The notes under the pieces were generated by a model, which saw only the letters and a list, made by a program, of their open reading frames with translations, searched no databases and was not told the origin of the DNA. Of a stretch of 64,000 nt of DNA, positions 49,673 through 57,076 are shown one piece after another (within the stretch, counting starts at the first letter, position 1; every line of letters starts with the position of its first letter). The translations under genes and the position numbers were made by a program. The stretch is from Pantoea allii. GTDB lineage: Bacteria > Pseudomonadota > Gammaproteobacteria > Enterobacterales > Enterobacteriaceae. The stretch is from positions 186,001 through 250,000 of the forward strand of contig NZ_NTMH01000030.1 of assembly GCF_002307475.1 (NCBI RefSeq), in the 5' to 3' direction.

Positions 49673-49719
49673 GTTTACATCAGCACGGTTAAGTGCGGTG
49701 CACACCATGCAGTATCAAC
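49642..49719 (-). ncRNA. istR: IstR-like antitoxin RNA
   Basis: The predicted 78-nt RNA starts GUUGAUACUGCAUGGUGUGC and ends in the hairpin and T-tract at 49642-49666. E. coli IstR-1 is 75 nt, is divergent from tisB and also starts GUUGA with a UGUGC element further in, as far as I recall. The first 20 nt are complementary to 49971-49990 in the tisB mRNA (19 Watson-Crick pairs and one G-U pair). In E. coli such pairing blocks the ribosome standby site of tisB. Promoter, length, divergence and pairing all fit. Confidence 0.85.
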
Positions 49720-49726
49720 GTTTTGA

Positions 49727-49755
49727 AATATACGAACAAATCCGCTATAGCGCAA
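49727..49755 (-). promoter_or_regulatory. istR promoter
   Basis: On the minus strand, TTGCGC (49750-49755), a 17-bp spacer and TATATT (49727-49732) form a good sigma-70 promoter. A 7-bp gap leads to the proposed G start at 49719. Confidence 0.8.
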
Positions 49756-49970
49756 GTGGGTGAGGTTTTATTGTTCGTTCTTCCTTAGCCGTTATGCGGC
49801 AGCGCTCGTAATAACGGGTCTTAACGCTTTGTCTATAAAGTTATTTTGTTATGCTTTTCCACGTTGATAGTGATGTGCTCTGAGGCCGCACCGGGTTGTG
49901 AAAGCGGCATTCCATGACAGACAAGTCCTGGCTGAAACGGGTGGTGCCGTCAGTGCCTTAACCTCCTGGG

Positions 49971-49990
49971 GCACATCATGCAGTATCAAC
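49971..49990 (+). repeat. IstR pairing site in the tisB leader (direct repeat of 49700-49719)
   Basis: GCACATCATGCAGTATCAAC repeats the istR 5' region (49700-49719) in direct orientation with one mismatch. As istR is read from the opposite strand, a direct repeat makes the two RNAs complementary. The site is about 70 nt before the tisB start codon, a distance suited to standby-site control. Confidence 0.8.
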
Positions 49991-50060
49991 CTGATCAGCC
50001 TGTCACAGGCAGCGGAAAGGTACGCAGGCTGAAAGTGCTCCTGACCACAGGAGTCAGCGT

Positions 50061-50150
50061 ATGAGATGGATAGAAATCGCACGCGTATTTCTGAAGCTCA
50101 TGGTTGCGCTACTGCAACTGCTTGAAATTATCGTGAAGACCTTCAGGTAA
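50061..50150 (+). CDS. tisB: TisB-like small membrane toxin
   Basis: This 29-codon gene is too short for ordinary gene finders. The peptide starts MRWIEIARVFLKLMVALLQL and ends LEIIVKTFR. E. coli TisB is also 29 residues (MNLVDIAILILKLIVAALQL onward) and the two share IA, LKL, VA, LQLL and the C-terminal Lys in register. TisB forms small pores in the inner membrane, lowers the proton motive force and promotes persistence. AGGAG lies 7 nt before the ATG. A perfect stem-loop follows the stop. Upstream are the istR gene and its pairing site. I see no LexA box, unlike E. coli. Confidence 0.88.
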   Translation: MRWIEIARVFLKLMVALLQLLEIIVKTFR

Positions 50151-50170
50151 ATCACGTTCAGGCCGCACCT

Positions 50171-50196
50171 AAGGGAGGTGATATTCACCTCCCTTT
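50171..50196 (+). terminator. Terminator after tisB
   Basis: AAGGGAGGTGA and TCACCTCCCTT form an 11-bp perfect stem with a 3-nt loop; only a short T run follows. Confidence 0.75.
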
Positions 50197-50234
50197 AACA
50201 AGGCGGTTGAAAAGAGGAACAGCGCCGTTGTAAC

Positions 50235-51524
50235 TCAGGCCAGCCAGCCTTTTACCACCGGCAGCACCGCCGGAATCTGCGACAGCAGGTAGAGAATCAG
50301 GCCGATGGTGCCGCCCACCAGCGTCCCGTTGATGCGGATGAACTGCAGGTCTTTACCGATGTTGAGTTCGATCTGCCGGGACATATCACGGGCATCCCAG
50401 CTTTTCACGGTGTCGCTGATATGGCGCGTCAGAAAGCCGGCAAACTCAGGCGCAACGCTGCGGGCGGCGTCTTCCAGATGCTGATTCATGGAGCTGCGCA
50501 GCCCTTCATCGGCGGCCAGGGTTTCACCCAGCCACAGCGCCGCCAGACGGACTTTGTCCTGCACTTTTGAATCGTCGCTGCTCAGATCGGCTTTCAGCCA
50601 GTTACGCAGATCGCCCCAGAGTTCACCGATATAGCGGTTGAGCGTAGGATCGTCTTTTAACCAGCCTTTGATCACCTCTGCGCGCTCGGCCATTTCGGGA
50701 TCGTTTTTAAGCTTCTCAATCAAACGATCCACCGCACGGTTAAAACCCAGACGCAGCTCATGGCCCTGATCCAGCGCCACATCGTCCAGCAGGGAATCCA
50801 CCGCATTGGCCACCAGCTCTGCGCTGTGCTCGCCCAGCCATTCAGTTGGCAACATTTTTGCTTTGATAGGGTGCTCGCGCTTCAGCCAGCGCACCAGCTG
50901 GCTGGCGATAAACTCCCGGGTACTGGGCTTATGTAGCAGACGCAGCAGCTGATCCACCGCCGCATCCAGCAGTTCCTGATGACGGTTGTTTTTGGTCAGG
51001 CTTTCCAGCATCAGCGCGCCGCTCTGACTGAGATCCACCTTGTCGATCGCCTTATGCACGGCCCGGCGGATAAAGTGCTGAATCCGGGCATCATCTGTCA
51101 GATCAAGAAAGCCACGCATCACCTGTAACAGATGGCGGCCGATCCGATCGGCATTGCCGGGGGCGCTCAGCCACGAAGCTAACATCTGAGAAGGATCGTG
51201 ACGGCGGATCAGGTTCAGCAGCGAATCGGTATCTAAAAACTTTTCCTGCACGAAGCGACCAAGATTTTCCCCGATACGATCTTTATTCCGCGGGATGATC
51301 GCCGTATGACGGGCGATAAAGGGCACCGGCACGCGCCGAAACAGCGCGACCACCGCAAACCAGTCGGCCAGCGCACCGACCATCGCAGCTTCGGCAATGG
51401 CTTTGATGCCGCTAACGTAAAAGTTGGGCGGCAGAAACAGGGTGACCACAAAGGTGGCGGCGGCAAGCAGCAGCAGCGACAGCGCCAGACGTTTCGTCCG
51501 TTTTAGTTCGAGTTGTTTATCCAT
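50235..51524 (-). CDS. yjiN: DUF445-family inner-membrane protein YjiN
   Basis: This 429-residue protein has an N-terminal membrane hairpin (about 13-62), a long amphipathic helical middle and a C-terminal membrane segment ([20 protein letters not shown]). The [21 protein letters not shown] motif is the DUF445 hallmark and matches E. coli YjiN. Its function is not established. Confidence 0.88.
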   Translation of the reverse strand: MDKQLELKRTKRLALSLLLLAAATFVVTLFLPPNFYVSGIKAIAEAAMVGALADWFAVVALFRRVPVPFIARHTAIIPRNKDRIGENLGRFVQEKFLDTDSLLNLIRRHDPSQMLASWLSAPGNADRIGRHLLQVMRGFLDLTDDARIQHFIRRAVHKAIDKVDLSQSGALMLESLTKNNRHQELLDAAVDQLLRLLHKPSTREFIASQLVRWLKREHPIKAKMLPTEWLGEHSAELVANAVDSLLDDVALDQGHELRLGFNRAVDRLIEKLKNDPEMAERAEVIKGWLKDDPTLNRYIGELWGDLRNWLKADLSSDDSKVQDKVRLAALWLGETLAADEGLRSSMNQHLEDAARSVAPEFAGFLTRHISDTVKSWDARDMSRQIELNIGKDLQFIRINGTLVGGTIGLILYLLSQIPAVLPVVKGWLA

Positions 51525-51769
51525 ATCCTGATCTTAGCAGCTTGCCTGATAAGTAAGTGAAAAATGCCCGACTGCGCCCGTGCGCCACAGGTCAGAATGG
51601 TACTGAATCCTACCCTGTTATTCGGCGAACGCTCCCCGAATCGGACTGTTCCTAAAACTAATCACCGTGAGAATTACCACTCTGATAAACAGTTACACCA
51701 GGGTACATTTCGGGTGCAGTCTCAATACGTTGACGCATCTTATCCATGGAACCAGACCAGGAGAATCAC

Positions 51770-52264
51770 GTGAAAGCAATCGCAACGGCAACCGCAAGTC
51801 TGTTGATGTTAATGAGTGGCGTGACCGCGCAGGCAGAAGGGCTCACCACCTCGGCGGATGGTAAAAACCTGACCGTCAGCTTCGGCCAGCCCACCATCAA
51901 GCAGGTGCTGCACTACCGTAAAATGTACGACAAAAAACCCTTCCCCGATGCCGAGATTTATTACTACGACAACGGCACCTATAAAATCATCTCGCAGGGC
52001 GAAAACCACTACGGCGTTTACGTGATGCAGGGTAAGTTCGATGATGAGACCTTTACCGTGCGCTTTATCTCACTGCCGTCCACTGACTGGGGCAATAAAA
52101 CCGCCTTCCACCAGTTAACCTTTGTGCGCGGCGACAAGCAGAACGTGTTTATCCAGAACGCGATTGTGGATACCGGCGAGGCGATTGCCCAGCAGAACGG
52201 CACTTATACGCAGGAAAAGAACACCGTGACCAATCCGGTGTCCACCAGCTGGAAACACAAGTAA
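51770..52264 (+). CDS. Secreted hypothetical protein
   Basis: I chose the GTG start at 51770 because AGGAG precedes it and it yields a clean signal peptide (KAIATATASLLMLMSGVTAQ, cleavage after the Ala before EGL). The 164-residue product is a periplasmic protein rich in Tyr, Gly and Thr with predicted beta structure (TSADGKNLTVSFGQP, YYYDNGTYKIISQGENHYG). I recognise no family. The frame is open a further 8 codons upstream without a ribosome-binding site. Confidence 0.75.
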   Translation: MKAIATATASLLMLMSGVTAQAEGLTTSADGKNLTVSFGQPTIKQVLHYRKMYDKKPFPDAEIYYYDNGTYKIISQGENHYGVYVMQGKFDDETFTVRFISLPSTDWGNKTAFHQLTFVRGDKQNVFIQNAIVDTGEAIAQQNGTYTQEKNTVTNPVSTSWKHK

Positions 52265-52535
52265 TCGCAAGGTGGCGGCCTGGCTGCCACCGACTTTTAC
52301 CGATGGCGACCGCCTGAGAAGGGCACCGCACAGGGCGCGGCCAGCGTCAATAACAGGCGCTGGGCCATGCTTACCCAGGCGCACAACGACTGCCGCTGGC
52401 AGGGTTGCCAACAGACTGGCCTGGGGCGTGCGGATATTTAAAAGCCAGCCGCCGTCAGCCCTGAGAATGGGCAAGGCATCAGGCAGGATTGCCCGCCGCC
52501 CTCAGATTGACGTCTGCTCCTTTACTTCTGAACCT

Positions 52536-54104
52536 CTATTTCTCCACCTCTTCAAAATTCAGCAGCGTGACGCCAATGCCTTGTTGCGCGTGCGTCACGT
52601 TTTTGCGCAGTGCCACCTGCACCTTGCCCTGCAACATCACCACGTAAGGCGAGTTCTGCTGTAACTGCTGTTGCAGGGACACATAATCGGCCCGACGCTG
52701 TGCGGCATCGCTTTCTCCGGCGGCTTTGCGGGTCAGAGCGCTCAGTTCGGGAATATCCCAGCCCACGCGCCAGGCCAGGGTTTTGCTGCCGTTGGGTACG
52801 TTATAGGCGAAGGTGCTGGCGTTGGTGTTCGGGTCGATATAGTCCGCGCCCCAGTAGGTAAAGATGGACTCGAAGTTGCGGCTGCGCATTTTGCTCCACA
52901 GCTCCGATTCCGCCACCGGCTGGATATCCAGATTCACATCCGCTTTGGCAAAGCTCGACTGCAGCGCCTGGGCGATATCGATATAAGGCGGCTGATTCAC
53001 CACCGACAGCGCGATATGCGCGCCGGGCTTAATGCCGCCTTTGGCTAAGATCGCTTTGGCTTTTTCGACATCGTAGTGGAACGGTGTGGTCTCCAGCGCG
53101 CCGTCAAAACCCTGCGGCAGGAAGCTCTGGTGCACGCGGTATTGCCCTTTCAGCAACTGATTCGCCAGGCTGTCGTAGTCCACCAGCCAGCGCGCTGCCT
53201 GCCATAAGGCCGGATTGCCCAGCGCAGGCTGCTGCGGGCTTTTGGTGTTAAAACCCAGGTAGTAGATCAGACTGGAGGGAAAGGCGGCGATGTGCACGTT
53301 GGGATCGCTTTTCAGCGAGGCAAGCTGATCCGGCCCCAACTGGTACGCCGCATCCACATCGCCCTGCTGGATCAACAGCCGACGGGTGCCCGGATCGGCC
53401 ACGCCTTTCAGCAGTACCCGTTTCAGGTGCGATTTCTGCGTGCTGTTGGGATTGGCCTCCAGCACCAGAGCCTGCAGGGGCACAAACTGTTTGATCGCAT
53501 AGGCCGCGCTGCCCGCCGAGTGGGTTTTCAGCCAGCCATTGCCGAAGTCGTTGTTGGCGGCATGCGACTGCGCCAGCTTGCTGTCAACGATGGAGGAGAC
53601 GGACGCGGTCAGCAGGTGCAGGGCCAGATCCTGCCCGATCTCTGCCGGCCAGCGCAGCTCCACCTGATGGTCGTTAATAATGGTGAATTGCTGGTCGATA
53701 TTTTCCGGCGTCCAGCCAAATTCCCCAAGGATAAACGAGGGCGCTTTGTTCAGCTTCACCGCGCGGGTTAAAGAGAACACCACATCCTGCGCCGTTAACG
53801 GATTACCGCTGGCAAAGCGCGCCTGCGGGTTCAGGTCAAACACCAGGCTGTGCGGCGTTTTACCCGGCTGCCAGCGCAGCGCCGCCAGCGGGGACAGTTT
53901 TTGCGGGTCCTGATTGTCCGGCTGGAGTAAGGTCTGATAGATATTGCGCAGGCTGCCGGTACTGACGGTTTCAAAGCTTTCCGCCGGATCGAAACTGATA
54001 ATGCCGTCCAGCGGCACGGCGACCACGAAGGTATCTTTCGGCGTCGTCGCGTGGGCGGCAGAGGAGAGAGCAAGGGCGGTAAGCAGGAGCAGCGGTTTGC
54101 GCAT
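52536..54104 (-). CDS. Peptide-type ABC transporter substrate-binding protein
   Basis: This 522-residue family 5 extracellular solute-binding protein (DppA/OppA-like) has a signal peptide (MRKPLLLLTALALSSAAHA). SPLAALRWQPGKTPHSLVF, ARFASGNPLTAQDVVFSL and a C-terminal YWGADYIDPNTNASTFAYN segment are typical. No permease or ATPase genes are adjacent, so it is an orphan that must use a transporter encoded elsewhere or act as a scavenger. Ligand unknown. The region 52265-52535 between it and the convergent gene shows only a GC-rich stem. Confidence 0.9.
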   Translation of the reverse strand: MRKPLLLLTALALSSAAHATTPKDTFVVAVPLDGIISFDPAESFETVSTGSLRNIYQTLLQPDNQDPQKLSPLAALRWQPGKTPHSLVFDLNPQARFASGNPLTAQDVVFSLTRAVKLNKAPSFILGEFGWTPENIDQQFTIINDHQVELRWPAEIGQDLALHLLTASVSSIVDSKLAQSHAANNDFGNGWLKTHSAGSAAYAIKQFVPLQALVLEANPNSTQKSHLKRVLLKGVADPGTRRLLIQQGDVDAAYQLGPDQLASLKSDPNVHIAAFPSSLIYYLGFNTKSPQQPALGNPALWQAARWLVDYDSLANQLLKGQYRVHQSFLPQGFDGALETTPFHYDVEKAKAILAKGGIKPGAHIALSVVNQPPYIDIAQALQSSFAKADVNLDIQPVAESELWSKMRSRNFESIFTYWGADYIDPNTNASTFAYNVPNGSKTLAWRVGWDIPELSALTRKAAGESDAAQRRADYVSLQQQLQQNSPYVVMLQGKVQVALRKNVTHAQQGIGVTLLNFEEVEK

Positions 54105-54248
54105 AGCGGTTATCCTTAATGATTGATAACCCTACTTTAACCCGCGCCAGAGCAGGTCAAAATGCCGGTTTGTTCTGAGCTATGCCAGTTTCGTCTTAGC
54201 CGATTTGTCTTAGGTGACAGGCCGCCCAACAGCGGGCGGCTCAGGCCG

Positions 54249-54917
54249 TCAGTGGAAAGTGTGAATGACTTCCAGCACGCCGTTGATGATGAACTGCACG
54301 CCCATGCACACCAGCAGGAAGCCCATCAGGCGCGAGATCGCCTCAATGCCGCCTTTGCCCACCAGCCGCATGATCGCCCCCGAACTGCGCAGGGAAATCC
54401 ATAAAATCACGCTCACTACCAGGAAGGTCAGCACCGGGGCCACGTTGAGTACCCAGGCGGGAAAATCTACCCCGCTGCGCACCGTGGAGGCCGATGAAAT
54501 GATCATCGCGATCGTCCCCGGCCCGGCGGTGCTTGGCATCGCCAGCGGGACAAAGGCGATGTTCACCGGTTCCTGCGCGGTTTCCAGCTCATCGTGCTTG
54601 TGTTTGGCTTCAACTGAGTGGCCCACCGGCTTCGCCGGAAACAGCATGCGAAAACCAATAAAGGCCACGATCAGCCCGCCCGCGATGCGCAGCCCCGGAA
54701 TGGAGATGCCGAAGGTGTGCAACACTGCGCTGCCCGCGTACCAGGCCACCATCATGATGGCGAACACATAAATGCTCGCCTGCAGCGCCTGACGGTTGCG
54801 CTCCTGAAAACTCATCTCACCGGCCAGGCCCAAAAACAGCGCCACGGTGGTAAGCGGGTTGGCGAGCGGCAGTATCACCACTAAGCCCAACCCGATCGCT
54901 TTGATTAACTCCAGCAT
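54249..54917 (-). CDS. marC: MarC-family inner-membrane protein
   Basis: This 222-residue protein has six membrane segments. It matches E. coli MarC closely ([58 protein letters not shown]). MarC lies next to the marRAB operon in E. coli but is not needed for antibiotic resistance; its function is unknown. No mar genes are nearby here. It starts 12 bp after the preceding gene's stop and may share its transcript. Confidence 0.92.
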   Translation of the reverse strand: MLELIKAIGLGLVVILPLANPLTTVALFLGLAGEMSFQERNRQALQASIYVFAIMMVAWYAGSAVLHTFGISIPGLRIAGGLIVAFIGFRMLFPAKPVGHSVEAKHKHDELETAQEPVNIAFVPLAMPSTAGPGTIAMIISSASTVRSGVDFPAWVLNVAPVLTFLVVSVILWISLRSSGAIMRLVGKGGIEAISRLMGFLLVCMGVQFIINGVLEVIHTFH

Positions 54918-54929
54918 ACCTTAACCCGC

Positions 54930-55565
54930 TTAATGTTTCGGACGTTCCAGCGCTTCCAGCAGTTCCGGGAAGAAGTCTTGCAGGATCTCCGGCGTCATCA
55001 GCTCCGGGTACTGCATCAGGTGCTCGCGGATACGTTCATTCACGTCCGGGATCAGGCGCTGTGCGGCATCGCTGGCGCTGATCTTGTGCTTTTTCATGCT
55101 GCGCAGCAGGTCGGCGGGCAGGTTGTCTTCGTCTTCGCTGTCTTCCACCATCTCCAGCGCATCCAGCTCGTCGAACATCTCCATCAGGGCTTCGGTCTGC
55201 GGCGTGCGGGATTCATATTCGCGCGGATGTTCCTGCTCCAGATAACGCAGCATGGCGCGCATCGGCGTGCCGTCGGGCGAAGAGGGCGGTTCGGTTGCGA
55301 ACCAGGTCAGCATCTGGTGGCTGGTAATCTGGTGGACGTGATAGCCCTGATCCACCAGTTCGTCGGCCAGCAGTTCGGCGCTTTCGTTTTCGATCAAACA
55401 GATATGCGTGCGGTTAGGATCGTACTGTTCGAGCCACTGGTAGATCTCTTCGATCACGCCGTCGTCGTACTCGAACTTTTTATTAACGAAGCTCCCTTCT
55501 GACGCATTTACGCAGGCTGTGATCAGGTCTGGATCGAAGTAAATGGCGATGTTGATACCTTTCAT
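54930..55565 (-). CDS. Unrecognised acidic protein with an IS110-like N-terminal pattern
   Basis: This 211-residue protein starts MKGINIAIYFDPDLITACV. The first 95 residues show a strand-helix pattern (THICLIENESAELLADELVD then QGYHVHQITSHQMLTWF) that recalls the RuvC-like DEDD domain of IS110 transposases (VMEATG..., ...VNPRQ...). The IDVSK motif is absent and no transposase C-terminal domain follows; the C-terminus is acidic and helical. It may be a domesticated fold or unrelated. The codon use is like the neighbours, so it looks resident. Confidence 0.6.
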   Translation of the reverse strand: MKGINIAIYFDPDLITACVNASEGSFVNKKFEYDDGVIEEIYQWLEQYDPNRTHICLIENESAELLADELVDQGYHVHQITSHQMLTWFATEPPSSPDGTPMRAMLRYLEQEHPREYESRTPQTEALMEMFDELDALEMVEDSEDEDNLPADLLRSMKKHKISASDAAQRLIPDVNERIREHLMQYPELMTPEILQDFFPELLEALERPKH

Positions 55566-55747
55566 GCGTGCTGTCCTGTTCAAATCAAAACATCACTATA
55601 ACGCTCAACGCATTAAGAAGGGAAACTTATGGCTAAAGGTGTTGGGATTCAGGGTGATGCATGCGGTAAACAGGGCGGGAATGCGCGGGGAGAATGCCGT
55701 GCGGGAAGAGGCGATTGACCTGCCAGCACGGGGCTGGCAGGTGGTTG

Positions 55748-56239
55748 TCAGGAGATAAAGTTTTTACCCTGTTTCAGCACCACGTCACAGGCTTTGGTTT
55801 TCAGCTTCTCGCCCATTGGGGAGTTGCTGAGGCTTTGCAGGTTCAGCTGCTGACCATTGCCGGTGTTCAGCAGCCCGGCCACGCCCTGGGTGTAATCCGG
55901 TTTCTGCTGCTGTGCGGCGGTGGTATCCAGGCCAAGCTTGCTCAGCACCTGGTCCTTCACCGACTGCACGTTGTTTTTCACCACGTTGTGCTCAACGCAG
56001 TACTGCATGACGCCGGCGGCGTTGGTCATGCTGTTGGCGCTCATGGCTTTGTCGTTGCTGTTGAGCAGGCTGGTAATGGAGGACATCGACAGCCCGCCGT
56101 TCTGCTGACCGGATGCACCGTTATTTTGCTGGCTCAGCTGGTTGGCGGCGCTGCTGAGTTGATCCTGCCAGCTTGCTGCTGACGCATTGCCCGCCAGCAG
56201 CAGGGCTGCCAGGGTGCAGAGAATATGGCGCTTTTTCAT
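55748..56239 (-). CDS. yjjA: DUF2501-family periplasmic protein YjjA
   Basis: This 163-residue secreted protein has a signal peptide (LCTLAALLLAGNASA before ASWQDQL). The mature part opens WQDQLSSAANQLSQQ, has a short Gln/Asn/Gly-rich linker and helical segments with two Cys (MQYCVEH and KTKACD). The match to E. coli YjjA (DUF2501) is good in layout. Function is unknown. It lies just before the leuX tRNA on the opposite strand. Confidence 0.8.
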   Translation of the reverse strand: MKKRHILCTLAALLLAGNASAASWQDQLSSAANQLSQQNNGASGQQNGGLSMSSITSLLNSNDKAMSANSMTNAAGVMQYCVEHNVVKNNVQSVKDQVLSKLGLDTTAAQQQKPDYTQGVAGLLNTGNGQQLNLQSLSNSPMGEKLKTKACDVVLKQGKNFIS

Positions 56240-56414
56240 TTCGACCTCGGTTTGGTTTTATGCTTCATGCTGTTAAGAGGCGGTGCGGATGAGAAAGTTC
56301 CGACGGTATGATGAGGGGAAGGCGGTTTGGGAGGATTCTGGCAGCGTGAAAGGGCGGGTTTGCCGGGTTCCGTGTGTTTTTTCGCCGCTTAGCGCACAAC
56401 ACAGCGGAATAGGG

Positions 56415-56442
56415 TTGCGTGCTGGGCACGTAACGGTATAAT
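56415..56442 (+). promoter_or_regulatory. leuX promoter
   Basis: TTGCGT (56415-56420), a 16-bp spacer and TATAAT (56437-56442), followed by a C-rich discriminator, form a typical stable-RNA promoter 28 bp before the tRNA. Confidence 0.85.
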
Positions 56443-56470
56443 CCCCAACGTTTTCCGCATCCTCTTCAGT

Positions 56471-56555
56471 GCCGAAGTGGCGAAATCGGTAGACGCAGTT
56501 GATTCAAAATCAACCATCGAAAGATGTGCCGGTTCGAGTCCGGCCTTCGGCACCA
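56471..56555 (+). tRNA. leuX: tRNA-Leu (anticodon CAA)
   Basis: This 85-nt class II tRNA has GCCGAAG/CTTCGGC acceptor pairing, an encoded CCA end and a TTCAAAA anticodon loop with CAA at 56505-56507, reading UUG. The sequence is nearly that of E. coli leuX, a well-known insertion site of genomic islands. The AT-rich cargo begins directly downstream. Confidence 0.98.
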
Positions 56556-56580
56556 AGTGAAGTGAGTTGTAGGACTAAGA

Positions 56581-56604
56581 AGCTGCCTGAGGGCGGCTTT
56601 TTTT
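56581..56604 (+). terminator. Terminator after leuX
   Basis: AGCTGCC and GGCGGCT form a 7-bp stem (one T-G pair) with a TGAG loop, followed by six Ts beyond the stem. Confidence 0.88.
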
Positions 56605-56682
56605 GTGTCTGAAATTATAAATTTTTAGTTGAAAATTATTTCAAATACCTAATTATAACCTTGAGGACGTACATAATTCATT

Positions 56683-56758
56683 AATTAGAAATTAGAAATT
56701 AGAAATTAGAAATTAGAAATTAGAAATTAGAAATTAGAAATTAGAAATTAGAAATTAG
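56683..56758. repeat. Heptanucleotide tandem repeat (AATTAGA)n
   Basis: The 7-bp unit AATTAGA is repeated without error for 76 bp, about 10.9 copies. It lies between the leuX terminator and the 3' end of the methyltransferase/ATPase operon. The perfect copies suggest recent expansion by strand slippage. Confidence 0.95.
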
Positions 56759-57076
56759 TTCGATATTTTTATGCATAAATTTTTTTAAATTAACCTAATT
56801 TGTATGTTTCAATAATTAATCTAATAAATACTATGCGGCCATCAAGGCATTCCGGATTGTATCTCATATCGCAGTGTAAATCAGAAATCATATAGCCCTG
56901 ATTAAATATTTATAATCCCATTTGATGAAATAATATTTTTTTAAAAAAATTTCAATAGTTAAGGGCTTTATAAAAAAATAAGAAAAGCATTGAAAATTAA
57001 AAATTATAGTGATAAATGTTTAGGACTACACTGCAGCTTTCTTATTTGAAAACAGCAGTGTAGTCCTATGATATTA
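56759..57076. other. AT-rich gap with a 14-bp perfect inverted repeat
   Basis: This non-coding stretch ends the island operon. TAGGACTACACTGC (57021-57034) and GCAGTGTAGTCCTA (57055-57068) are a perfect 14-bp inverted repeat with a 20-bp loop, 8 bp after the last stop codon of the operon. Without a T-tract it may be a weak terminator, an mRNA-end stabiliser or a mobile-element end. I see nothing else here. Confidence 0.7.

Noticed and set aside
49720..50060. LexA box for tisB
   Set aside because: No CTG-N10-CAG arrangement was found on scanning; the candidates had wrong spacing.
49849..50082. 77-codon minus-strand frame antisense to tisB
   Set aside because: It has no protein features or ribosome-binding site. 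The region is better explained by the tisB leader and start.
56683..56758. CRISPR array
   Set aside because: It is a simple 7-bp tandem repeat without spacers.
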